Below, piece by piece: positions 1 through 8,180 of a DNA stretch of 29,580 nucleotides. How positions within the stretch are numbered: position 1 is the first letter of the stretch; each line of letters begins with the position of its first letter. The position numbers and the translations under genes are program-made. This DNA comes from Physocladia obscura (taxonomy: Eukaryota > Chytridiomycota > Chytridiomycetes > Chytridiales > Chytriomycetaceae), in NCBI GenBank assembly GCA_027596945.1, contig JADGJH010000090.1, forward strand, positions 2,268-31,847, written 5' to 3'. Under the pieces are notes generated by a model that searched no databases, was not told the origin of the DNA, and was given only the letters and a program-made list of their open reading frames with translations.

Positions 1-79
1 TTTTCACATTAAATTTGGGTGTTTGTTGGGGGTTTTTAGGTTGGTTTTTTTTTTTTTTTTTTTCATTTTAAATTTTTTT

Positions 80-913
80 TTAGAAGAGTGATGGCTTGAC
101 CAGATCTTTTTTCTCTACTTTCTGACAAAAAAATTTTACACTTCGCTGATCTCTGTAATTACCGAGAGAGGTGATACCGACAGAATGATGAGAAATAGAA
201 CGACGACACTCAATAGCATTGCCAAAAGGAAAAGAAACCGTCTTGTTGACGGTAATCTCATCCGCCTCTTCTTCTTCGTGGTTCACGGGCTGTTCAGTTC
301 GTCGTGAGGGTAAAAGTTTGAGAGCAGCAATCTCAGCCTGCAGAAGATCAATAGTTTCTTGCATTTGACCAAGTTTTTGTTGAGTGTTGTTGATAAATGA
401 CTCGAGATGAACAAAAACGCAGGCGTCGCGGAGGTGGGCGGCGAGTGTGGATTTTGTTCCATCGAAGCGGCAGCCCTTGTCGGTGTGCGGGCATTTGACG
501 TTGATAAAGTCGCAAGCGGAAGCGAGGTGAGTGGGCAGTTGTTCGCGGGGAACAATCGATGCGCAGCCGGCAGAAGAATTGGGGCACCGCACGGGGAGCT
601 CGTCACAGAGAGTCTTTGCAACGAGATTCGTGTGGAGGTCAAAGTCTATTAGCACACATAATAAGTGATAGGAGGAAACGCAAAAGAGTTTTACCGCCGG
701 GCCGCAGGAAGGCGCGGCACAGCGGACAGGCATTTTCGCGGCGCTGGGAAATGCAGCTGGCACAAGTAGTTAGAATAGTTAGTGCAGAGTGGCTACGAGG
801 ACGTACGCGCGACAGAAGGAATGGTGGCACGGCACGGCAATGACGGGATCGACAAACACCTCGCGGCAGATTGGGCACACGAGACTGGGCGCGACGGGCC
901 CAACAAACTCCAT
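80..913 (-). CDS. RING finger + TRAF-type zinc finger protein (probable E3 ubiquitin ligase)
   Basis: Three exons on the minus strand: 913-807, 756-695 and 645-80 (244 aa). Donors are GTACGT and GTAAAA; acceptors are CCAG and ATAG, the latter preceded by a GCTAAT branch-like motif. Splicing restores a complete C3HC4 RING at residues 13-49: VCPIC, then PCHHSFCRAC, then CPLC. Residues about 70-130 hold two TRAF-type zinc fingers (CPN..GC, HL...C, CPH..GC, HL..C). A heptad-like helix follows (about 133-160), then an acidic EEEEAD stretch and a basic C-terminus. RING plus TRAF fingers and a coiled coil is the usual layout of TRAF-like ubiquitin ligases. The substrate is unknown. The start is the only ATG that keeps the RING, and it lies 32 bp from the divergent ITPase start. 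The region is GC-richer than most of the window. Confidence 0.88.
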
Positions 914-945
914 GGCCTTTTTTACCTTTTTTATTTTGTTTGCGA
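914..945. promoter_or_regulatory. 32-bp divergent intergenic spacer between two start codons
   Basis: Only 32 bp separate the minus-strand RING/TRAF start codon (913) and the plus-strand ITPase start codon (946). The spacer is almost all pyrimidine on the plus strand (runs of T broken by CC and A). A core promoter plus two 5' UTRs cannot fit here, so at least one transcript must start inside the neighbouring gene, or both promoters overlap coding DNA. No TATA box is evident. Promoter function is inferred from geometry only. Confidence 0.4.
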
Positions 946-1557
946 ATGAAGATAACCTTTGTCACGGGCAATGCCAACAAGCTGCGCGAGGTGCAGGAGA
1001 TGCTGGGGGCGGGCGACGGGCAACGAGAGGGCGGCATCGGCGGCATCGGCGGCATCGGCGGCATCGGCGGCATCGAGGTTGTCTCGCTGGCCCTCGACGT
1101 GCCCGAGATGCAGGCGGCGACGACGCAGGAGGTGACTGTGGCCAAGTGCCGCGCGGCCTCGTGCGCCGTGCAGACGCCGGTGCTCGTCGAAGACACGGCG
1201 CTCGCGTTCGCCGCGCTCAACGGCCTCCCGGGGCCCTACATCAAGTGGTTCGTGCAGAGCCTGGGCCTCGACAGCCTCGTCAAAACCCTCCGCGCCTTCG
1301 ACAGCAACGCCGCAACCGCAATCTGCACCTTCGCCTACTGTCCGCACCCCGGCGCCGACATTGTCCTCTTTGAGGGCCGCACGAGCGGCACCATTGTGTC
1401 CCAACGCGGCCCCTCCACTTTTGGCTGGGACCCCATCTTCCAGCCAGACGGATTCCTGTCCACCTATGCCGAAATGGACAAGGATCTCAAAAATAGTATA
1501 TCCCATCGCGCAAAGGCCCTGGCTAAAGTTAAAGAGTATTTTGCTAATTTAAAATAA
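946..1557 (+). CDS. HAM1: Inosine triphosphate pyrophosphatase (ITPase, HAM1/RdgB family)
   Basis: Single exon of 203 aa; human and yeast ITPases are about 195 aa. The enzyme hydrolyses ITP, dITP and XTP to the monophosphate and pyrophosphate, clearing deaminated purines from the nucleotide pool. Family signatures in order: FVTGNANK near the N-terminus (residues 5-12), LVEDTALAF, GLPGPYIKWF, GRTSGTIV, FGWDPIFQPDG, TYAEM and ISHRAKAL. These cover the nucleotide-binding and metal-binding positions of the family, so the enzyme should be active. Upstream in-frame sequence exists, but the ATG at 946 puts FVTGN at the usual distance from the start. Oddity: residues 29-43 are five exact GGI repeats, encoded by a 9-bp minisatellite, in place of the short loop before the first variable strand. 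The first two thirds are strongly GC-ending; the last 100 bp are AT-rich. Confidence 0.97.
   Translation: MKITFVTGNANKLREVQEMLGAGDGQREGGIGGIGGIGGIGGIEVVSLALDVPEMQAATTQEVTVAKCRAASCAVQTPVLVEDTALAFAALNGLPGPYIKWFVQSLGLDSLVKTLRAFDSNAATAICTFAYCPHPGADIVLFEGRTSGTIVSQRGPSTFGWDPIFQPDGFLSTYAEMDKDLKNSISHRAKALAKVKEYFANLK
1030..1074 (+). repeat. In-frame coding minisatellite (9 bp x 5)
   Basis: Five perfect tandem copies of GGCGGCATC, exactly in the ITPase reading frame, each encoding Gly-Gly-Ile. The repeat sits between the first helix and the following strand of the ITPase fold, a loop region. Being a multiple of three, copy-number change would not shift the frame. On the other strand it makes a Met-Pro-Pro repeat in an antisense open frame that I do not consider a gene. 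Confidence 0.97.
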
Positions 1558-1558
1558 A
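1553..1558 (+). terminator. Candidate polyadenylation signal of the ITPase gene
   Basis: AATAAA overlaps the TAA stop codon of the ITPase gene. Function is inferred from motif and position only. Confidence 0.35.
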
Positions 1559-2269
1559 ATAACATTCTTGCAATGGAGCAATGAGAAAAGAGTGAAGTCA
1601 TCAATAATATTGAGACATGCAATAGTTTAGAAATAATTCAACTCATTAATTCCCTGGGCAACAAATAAGAATTTATTATTTTAAGATTTGGAATTGAGAT
1701 TATCGACGACTGGAAGAAGCCATAGCAATTACTTGGTAAAACAGTTTGATCTACTGTGGTGATGCAGTGCCCAATGTGTTACGATAGGCTATAAATACAG
1801 ATGTATCTTTACTGTTTCATTCATTATTGATGCAAGCGAATTTTGAAGGGCTGAAACTGGTCCTGCGTTGAATATAAGTACCTTTTTTTTGAGTGCTCCA
1901 ACTTTGAAAAATTGAACCACATAATCAGCTGACTTCGCACTACCGTCACTTCGTTTTCGTCGCCCCACTGCTGCAGATGCCCGCTGTGCCACGCTGCTTC
2001 TCCCTTGTCAAGCGCAACAAGCATGGTGAATATTCACTCGGAACTTCTCTAATTCTGTTTCTTGGGTTTGCATTGATTTTGTACATCAATGACCACCAAA
2101 GTTGCGGCAGATAACTCATGCATCCGTTTATATTTCACTGCAATATAAAAGGTTATACTGAGATGAACCTGAGTTTTGAAATCCTATGTGCGCGGTTGAA
2201 GGCTTCTCAAACCCTCGAAACCCACTTTTTTGAAATTAAATTTGAGCTGAAAACGGCGAACCAGACCAC
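1558..2269. other. Intergenic region, no supported gene
   Basis: About 710 bp between the ITPase gene and the membrane protein gene. The middle (about 1920-2030) is richer in CpG than the flanks and carries two overlapping minus-strand open frames of 66-67 codons (1824-2024 and 1789-1992). Neither gives a recognisable protein. They could be exons of a small unrecognised gene, since CpG content resembles the genic parts of the window and not the repeat deserts. The promoter of the gene starting at 2270 should also lie here. Confidence 0.5.
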
Positions 2270-3763
2270 ATGTCCACGTTGGACGATTGCGGGGATGATA
2301 AAATATTGCCTTTGGCTATTTTGCCACGCATCGAAATAGAGCGCGTGCTCACTGTTCTCATCCCTGCCATTGTCGTGGCCGTGAGCATGGCCCGCATCGG
2401 CACCGCAACTGGCAGCACCTTTGTCGTCTTGAGTGCAACGATCCACGAAGCAATGGCCTTCATAATCTTTGGCATGAATCTCATTTGGACAAAGTCTTTA
2501 GATGAACGTATTGGCGCATACAACGCAACGCACGGTAAAGCAATTGGTCAATTCAAACTCGGGCGCAAAGCTGCGACGTTGGCTGCAACAGTGATTGCTT
2601 TGGGAACTGCAGTCTCCTTTGCGGCTCCATTCGCTATGAAGCATCTGCCTGTCGCTCTCAGTATAGTGATATTTTTGTTCTTTCAGCTGTGTGCAGCGTT
2701 GGTATGGTCTTCTGACTTGCTCGGTGTCTCCCCCTCAGAAGGAAAACGAACTGCGTTCAGAGCAATCCAACATAGCAAGCTGCTTCCATCCTGTTTCCTA
2801 GTAAACTTGATCCTATTTTTCCTTATGCTCGTTATCTTCACTTCATATGTTGCCAGCTTGTATTTAAGTGTGTCTGGCAGTGGCCCTATGCAAAGATTAA
2901 TCCCAAGCCTAAAATCTACTGGCTCTGTCACAATCTTGCCTTACATTACCATGATGGATCCAGGCATGTTACAAGACCAACCATCCTTGGTGCAATCGAC
3001 TGTCTGCATGCTTCTCCCCGATTACAACTACTTTTATAATGGTACATCTGTGCCATGCACCTTGGAATGGACCAGCGCAACCTCTTTCATAGCAGGCTGG
3101 AATCTCTGTGATCCCAATTCACTGAACAACAGCTATGCAACGAACGCTCAAAATGCCAAAAACATCAGCGGCATAACATGCGCAATGTCCAACTTGACTG
3201 ATACTCGCTACCCAGACTTGGCATCCATAGGTGTCAGCAGCACATGCACAGACTGGCTCTGTACCAGCAATTTTTGGGCAACATGTACACCCTATGGATC
3301 CGGCGCTTGGGATACAAACGAGCCCAACTTTGCGTGTGGAGTGTCAGAATCGGAATGCTATAACATCCCCTGTGGAGAATTTTACAGCATCGTTGATAAC
3401 GGAAACGACGGACAAGGTCTGCAAAGCGCGAATGCAATTTATTTGGGAAAATATTCATCAGCAATTGTGCGCTCTTTACTACCACTCATTATCAACACAC
3501 TCACTGCAACCGTGAACGACGCTGCAGGAAATGCGCGAAAATTTCCCAAAATGTTTGGTATTTTTGCCTGTGCAGATTCTGCGGGAGTGCTCGATGGTGG
3601 TATGGGGATTCTGGCAAAGAGCTGTTGGATGCTCGCGTTACTGTTTTACAGCAACTCTGATGCACTAGTTTTATTTTATTTCACAGGCAACTATATGACT
3701 GCATTTTGGGTGTTTCGCGGGTTCTTTCTTGTTTTTGGCTGTTTGGGATTAGCAATGTTGTGA
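2270..3763 (+). CDS. Multipass membrane protein with Cys-rich glycosylated loop, function unknown
   Basis: One uninterrupted frame of 497 codons starting at ATG 2270; I do not recognise the family. Hydrophobic segments are visible at about residues 25-45, 50-72, 101-120, 124-148 and 172-198. A long polar segment (about 200-400) follows, then further hydrophobic segments at about 397-415, 447-470 and 475-497. The polar segment has ten cysteines (an even number, so up to five disulphides) and four N-glycosylation sequons (NGT, NNS, NIS, NLT), which points to a folded extracellular or lumenal domain. The protein ends inside a hydrophobic stretch with no tail, unusual for a plasma-membrane receptor, so a missed 3' exon is possible. 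The gene is isolated: a gap of about 700 bp upstream and a 2.8-kb CpG-poor desert downstream. A transporter or receptor role would be a guess. Confidence 0.72.
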   Translation: MSTLDDCGDDKILPLAILPRIEIERVLTVLIPAIVVAVSMARIGTATGSTFVVLSATIHEAMAFIIFGMNLIWTKSLDERIGAYNATHGKAIGQFKLGRKAATLAATVIALGTAVSFAAPFAMKHLPVALSIVIFLFFQLCAALVWSSDLLGVSPSEGKRTAFRAIQHSKLLPSCFLVNLILFFLMLVIFTSYVASLYLSVSGSGPMQRLIPSLKSTGSVTILPYITMMDPGMLQDQPSLVQSTVCMLLPDYNYFYNGTSVPCTLEWTSATSFIAGWNLCDPNSLNNSYATNAQNAKNISGITCAMSNLTDTRYPDLASIGVSSTCTDWLCTSNFWATCTPYGSGAWDTNEPNFACGVSESECYNIPCGEFYSIVDNGNDGQGLQSANAIYLGKYSSAIVRSLLPLIINTLTATVNDAAGNARKFPKMFGIFACADSAGVLDGGMGILAKSCWMLALLFYSNSDALVLFYFTGNYMTAFWVFRGFFLVFGCLGLAML

Positions 3764-5260
3764 AATATAAGTTTTGTTTGAGTTCAAACATCTAATTAAA
3801 GTCACATGATTAATAATTTGAAACACACAGTAGGCGACAGTAAAAAAATATATGCAGATTCAATAGGTATCACACAGTGTATGGATACTTGAATTTAATG
3901 ATCTGCAGCTACAAGAAGCGCTGGCACCACCACAATTTATCCTAAATGAACCATTTCCAACTAGAATTGAAAAGACCAACATTTTTTGGCTACAGCCATG
4001 GCAAGAATTCAAAGACATCAATTCTCACTTATAGCAGCTAAATACAGCACTAGAGAAGACATACTAGTCATGCAAAGTGGAGGGTGGTGAAACTTCCATA
4101 TTTCATATAATAGGAAACCTTGTAATGTATAATCAAATATTTCTAAAGCAAGTTCTATGTGTATGCAGTGCAAGTATTCTCACAATGAGAGACATGAAGT
4201 GCAGACACCCAAAAAAAAAAAAAAGACACCTATAGTTGATACAATACATTGAAAGAAGCACTTCTTGAATAATATTCAGAGGGGCAAACACTGTTAAAGT
4301 ATAAAAGATTTAATCTGTATTGAAAGATTAATTCACTCTTCATTGAAAGAAATCACTCAATTCACTTAAAAAGTAAAGAAACAAACAGCAAACTTGCATT
4401 TTCCATCATTAAGCGGAAGCTTTTGTATTATTACACAAAGTTTTGTATGGGGAGGAAAATGCAAGATTTATTTAAAGACTGTTTTAGAATTTTTTGTGAT
4501 TGAGGATTTTAGAACAACGAAAATCTAGAATAAAAAAAAGAGAATTCTTGCTAAAAATCCTTACCATACAAAATCAGAAATGGGGATTGCAGCAAGCACT
4601 GCTACAAAAGCAAACTGTCAGATTTTTCTTGTCCTTATTCATTGCAGCTGCAAGATTGTCAAGCAAAGCTTGGTCACCAGGCCAAAGGTAGTCCGTCAGC
4701 TCAAAGCTGGCTTTTCAGTTTGAAGCCAGTCCATTTGCTAAAAGCTGATTCCTTAGCAAAAACTAGTAAGCAGTGGAGATTCAATAAACTGACTCCACAA
4801 CATCTGTAGCAAATAATTGAGGCTCAACATAACAAATCAATGTAAAATAAAATACTTCCAGAATGAACTCAGGAAATGTCTGAACCCTGGCTAAATTGCA
4901 AGAATAGCCAGCTAGTATCTTTCATGCTCTGGGAATAAATAGAATAAATAAAATAGATAGAAACAGGTTAGTATGGTTAATAAATACACACACCATGTTT
5001 TTTTCTTTTTTCCATTTAAGATACTAAGTCCTTGTTTTGGCACCATCAGCAAAAAGACTCATTCTATTTGCACCCAACCAGTATTTCTTCAATGTTTGCA
5101 TCTAAAATTACCTCATCACCCATCTGTTGAATCTTACAGAAGCAGACTCTATTGAACTAGTGGAATTGGCACAATAAAGTATAATTTAGTTTTACAACCT
5201 TATTATTATTTCCAAAAATAGAACTACTTTTAAATACCCCATTCCATGCCTCAAAATAAA

Positions 5261-5490
5261 ACTTTTGTGCCTCAATTCTAATGCCTCAATATTGATTAAA
5301 AACCAATTTCTTTGCAAAAAAAAAAATTGTTCTAATGTAAAAGATAAAGTTAGAACATTTAATTCCATTCTTGTATCTTGCCATGAATGAAATAAACTTG
5401 ATTTTTTTTCACAGTCATCTAATAAATCTATATTAAATATTCTTTAACATTTATTCAGCTTGTATAACATATTTTATTTCTTGAATCTAA
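5261..5490 (+). repeat. Dispersed repeat, copy 1
   Basis: About 230 bp aligns by eye, with small gaps, to 23090-23325 in the same orientation. Shared blocks include AAAACCAATTTCTTTGCAAA, ATGAATGAAATAAA, TCTAATAAAT, TATTAAATATT and ATTCAGCTTGTA. It does not read as protein. It may be part of an LTR or a non-autonomous element. It lies immediately upstream of the copia integrase relic, but the second copy has no recognisable integrase beside it. Confidence 0.85.
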
Positions 5491-5514
5491 CACCATTGCA
5501 CTAGTTGCCTAACC

Positions 5515-5925
5515 ATGCCCTGTAACCTGGGGATAAACTGCTCATTGCAAGCTTGTATTTGCTGGTCCAGTCATCAGGCAGTCCACTCCATTTTTGGTAA
5601 TACCATTTCCTCTGAAATAATATTTGAATCCACTGCAACAAATGCACACAATCAACATGGAAAAGTTGATGGCTGGCTGAGAACAGTATTTGATGGAGTC
5701 CACAGCAACTTAACTAAGACTGGAACCCTAAGAGACCTTTGACCAACTACACTTGAATGTCATACACATGTCTGGAATAAGACAGTACATGCAAGCAAAA
5801 AAACCACTTTATATAAAGCCACTTATGGAAAAAAGCCAATAGTACATGACCTGCAAGTGCCAAACTGCCTTGCTAATGCAGGAATTCTAGGAAACCCAAA
5901 GGCACCAAAAACAGAAAAAAGATGA
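5515..5925 (+). mobile_element. Ty1/copia retrotransposon integrase relic (C-terminal part)
   Basis: One plus-strand frame reads as the end of a copia integrase. Near its start is FESTATNAHNQHGKVDGW, which matches the TAPYxxxQNGxAERxNR region. Then come RTVFDGVHSNLTKTGTLRDL, an in-frame TGA at 5740 exactly where the family has Trp (LW), and TTLYKATYGKKPIVHDLQV, the family's TPYExxxGKKPxxxHLRVFG box. A TGA at 5923 ends the frame. No gag, protease, reverse transcriptase or LTR pair is recognisable around it, so it is a dead fragment. The element is known to integrate by a DDE integrase; here only the C-terminal part remains. Confidence 0.8.
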
Positions 5926-6550
5926 CATGCAAACTAACATCAAAACTGCAGGAATAATACAGATAGCAAAGATTCTGTTGGCACACACAATAAATACTAT
6001 AAATATACATACACATTTATAATTTGCTTTTTACAATATGCTTTATTTGCTCCAACATTGGCTAATCATCCATTACCATTATTGCAATAAAACAATGTCA
6101 CATTCACACTCATGGAGAATCAATAATGCAGTATAATGAATTTTCATTTGCTTCAATTCAAATCAAATACATGTATGATCAAATTCATAGAAATCAAATC
6201 TTGTTTATTTGGAAACACATGTTAAATGAACATAGCAACAATGAGAGAGCAACTAGCCATTGAAAGTTGGCAATGGCCACTTGTGGGCAGACTGCAGAAA
6301 ATTTGAAGCTTTTTTTGGAAAGCTGAAGTGGGGATCCTTGGAGTTGGAGGTTGTAGTAAATGTTATTGAGATTTGTATCTACATGTGGCAGTAGGAATAT
6401 TTGAAGGAAAACTCATATTTGCAGTGGCGTATTAGAAATGCTCCTTGACTGTTTAATGTACATTTGTTTGCATTCACAAAAGAAGTGGATTTCTCGCAGT
6501 CAAGCAGTATATGGTCTCATTGATGAAAAGAAAACCAATTTTGTTGTGAA

Positions 6551-7481
6551 ATGAAACGAACCAACTGGAAAGAATCCGAAACTCAAAGCGAAAACAACAA
6601 CGGCGATAGCGTAAAATCAACATCAAATACGAAAGCAAAGAAGACATCCGCAAAAAGCAAAGAGTCTGCGCGAGGATTTTCTTCCTTGGTTTCGCTTCTA
6701 CTGCTGATTCCGGGACTTTTCGCTGTTTCGTTTCTGCTCACGGACAGTTTCACGTTTGGCATTGATCCGCACGCACTTCTAACGCGTATCGTGCCGGTGA
6801 GTGTTACTGCGTTCTTTCATTCCACTACGGCCGCTACTCCTGCCGCCTTCGCCACCTCCGCTCCTGTCACAACCCCAACTTCACCAAATGATATCCACAA
6901 AACTTCTGGTGGCTCTGGCGGCAAGGTCAATTTTTAATTGATGAAAAAATCCATCAGGTTTATGAACGAACTGACATATGCTTTCTGTCTTTATTATAAT
7001 TTAGCGCAAGCTTGTCACTCTCACTGAAGCGGAGCTGAGGCAGTATGATGGCTCGGATCCTGCAAAGCCAGTTTACGTTGCTATCAACGGAAAAGTTTAT
7101 GATGTGACAGCTGGCAAAAAGCACTATGGAAAGGCATGATCTTTTCTTGTTTTTTTTTGTTGTCTCCTAATTTTAATATATGATCTGCGTTTAGGGTGGA
7201 GGTTATAGCTTCTTTAGTGGAGTCGATGCTGCCAGAGCATATGTTACAGGGTGCTTCCAAACACACCTCACGCACGATTTGCGAGGATTGACTGAAGAAC
7301 AAATCCACAAGGTATTGTCTTTATTTTATTTTTATCGTTTTATTTTGATAAAGTTCGAAAAATCCAGGATCTTCAACATTGGGTTGATTTCTTTGAGAAA
7401 CATCCGAAGTATTTTTATGTTGGCCAGGTTATTCATGATCTGATTCCGGACGATGCACCTTTGCCTGAGCCTTGCAGATAA
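6551..7481 (+). CDS. MAPR / neuferricin-like haem-binding membrane protein (cytochrome b5 fold)
   Basis: Four exons: 6551-6796 or 6551-6925, then 7005-7133, 7195-7311 and 7368-7481 (201 or 244 aa). The N-terminus is Lys/Ser-rich, followed by one membrane anchor (about residues 44-66). The cytochrome b5-like domain begins at LVTLTEAELRQYDGSD and continues with VYVAINGKVYDVT, KKHYGKGGGYSFFSGVDAAR and AYVTGCF, then HLTHDLRGL and YFYVGQV. The conserved Tyr residues and the GGGYxFFxGxDAAR loop are those of the membrane-associated progesterone receptor (MAPR) family. The xTGxF...HDLxGL tail resembles neuferricin more than PGRMC1 or Dap1. MAPR proteins bind haem through Tyr and assist P450 and sterol metabolism. 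Two in-phase donors exist for intron 1 (GTGAGT at 6797, GTCAAT at 6926), and intron 2 appears to use a GC donor. Confidence 0.9.
7134..7194 (+). other. Probable GC-AG intron in the MAPR gene
   Basis: The domain runs HYGK before 7134 and GGGYSFF from 7195, a joint that matches the MAPR family exactly and keeps phase 0. The only donor at this joint is AAG|GCATGA; the acceptor is TTTAG. GC-AG introns are a known minor class that normally has a strong exon-side AG, as here. Confidence 0.75.
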
Positions 7482-7659
7482 TCTTACCAAAATTGTTTTT
7501 GGAGTAATTGGATCATCAAAGAATTTTATTTTTTAACTCGATATATTGTGCAAGTTTCTATAAAGTGCATCATACAAAAGTTCTATTCATTCCTCTTCTG
7601 GCATCCGAAATCCTCCGATTGCGGAGCTCAACAAAATGATCGGTTTTTATCTGTTTTCG

Positions 7660-8058
7660 TCTGCCATGAGTCAATAAAATACACAGAAACCACGTAATAA
7701 CTCGCTGAATTATGGCATTCAACTGAGGAAAGTATATTTTAACTACTCTACTTCATCGACATCATGAATATTTCAAGTATTCGAGCTCGAACAGTACATA
7801 AGTGAATGATACTTCTGCAACAAACGTGTTTTTTCGATTTCAATTTTCTCATAAAAGCATATGAAAAATCCTATCAAACCGAATATCATCTACAGGTGAT
7901 GATGAAAACCTTGTCCTGGCTTCGGTCAGCAGAATATAAATAGTTAACATAATGAATAGTATTCCAGATATAATTATGATAGCTAGTGGTACTTCTTTGG
8001 GAAACTGCGATATTTTTGTTAAAAAGTAAGTGACGCAGATGGACGAGTCGTTTTGCAT
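7660..8058 (-). pseudogene. Broken copy A of the tandem seven-helix protein family
   Basis: Begins with MQNDSSICVTYFLTKISQF at 8058, nearly identical to the start of the intact copy at 9086, and follows it through the first membrane helix to TEARTRFS. Then a frameshift occurs near 7900; the second helix (MIFGLIGFFICFYEK) is read in another frame after an in-frame TAG. A second shift leads to NTFVAEVSFTYVLFELEYLK, with further stops, and similarity fades near 7660 (CILLTHG). The last half of the protein is absent. At least two frameshifts and three stops make this a pseudogene. Confidence 0.82.
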
Positions 8059-8180
8059 AAGTTTTCCAAAAAATTTTCCAAAATTTAAAATTGCAAATTA
8101 GCATAATCATTAATATTTACTCTAATTTCAGCTGTAAAAGTATCTTTTTGTTTACTGTCAAAATTCTAAATCTCCTGTTA

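Larger units (their letters stand above)
3764..6550. other. Gene-free AT-rich region with transposon remains
   Basis: About 2.8 kb with no intact gene. CpG is nearly absent: by hand scan I find none between positions 4696 and 6427 (over 1.7 kb), while flanking genes are full of CpG. It holds one copy of a dispersed repeat (5261-5490) and a copia integrase relic (5515-5925). The part from 3764 to about 5260 gives no recognisable protein in any frame I read. CpG reappears at about 6428, shortly before the MAPR gene, whose promoter should lie there. Confidence 0.7.

Noticed and set aside
639..1506. Long antisense open frames over the ITPase gene, including one with a Met-Pro-Pro repeat
   Set aside because: They arise from the GC-rich ITPase coding sequence and its 9-bp repeat; no domain is recognised. 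Part of the minus frame is the real RING exon, which is reported as such.
1789..2024. Overlapping minus-strand open frames of 66-67 codons between ITPase and the membrane protein
   Set aside because: No recognisable domain or clear splice structure; kept only as a remark on the intergenic region.
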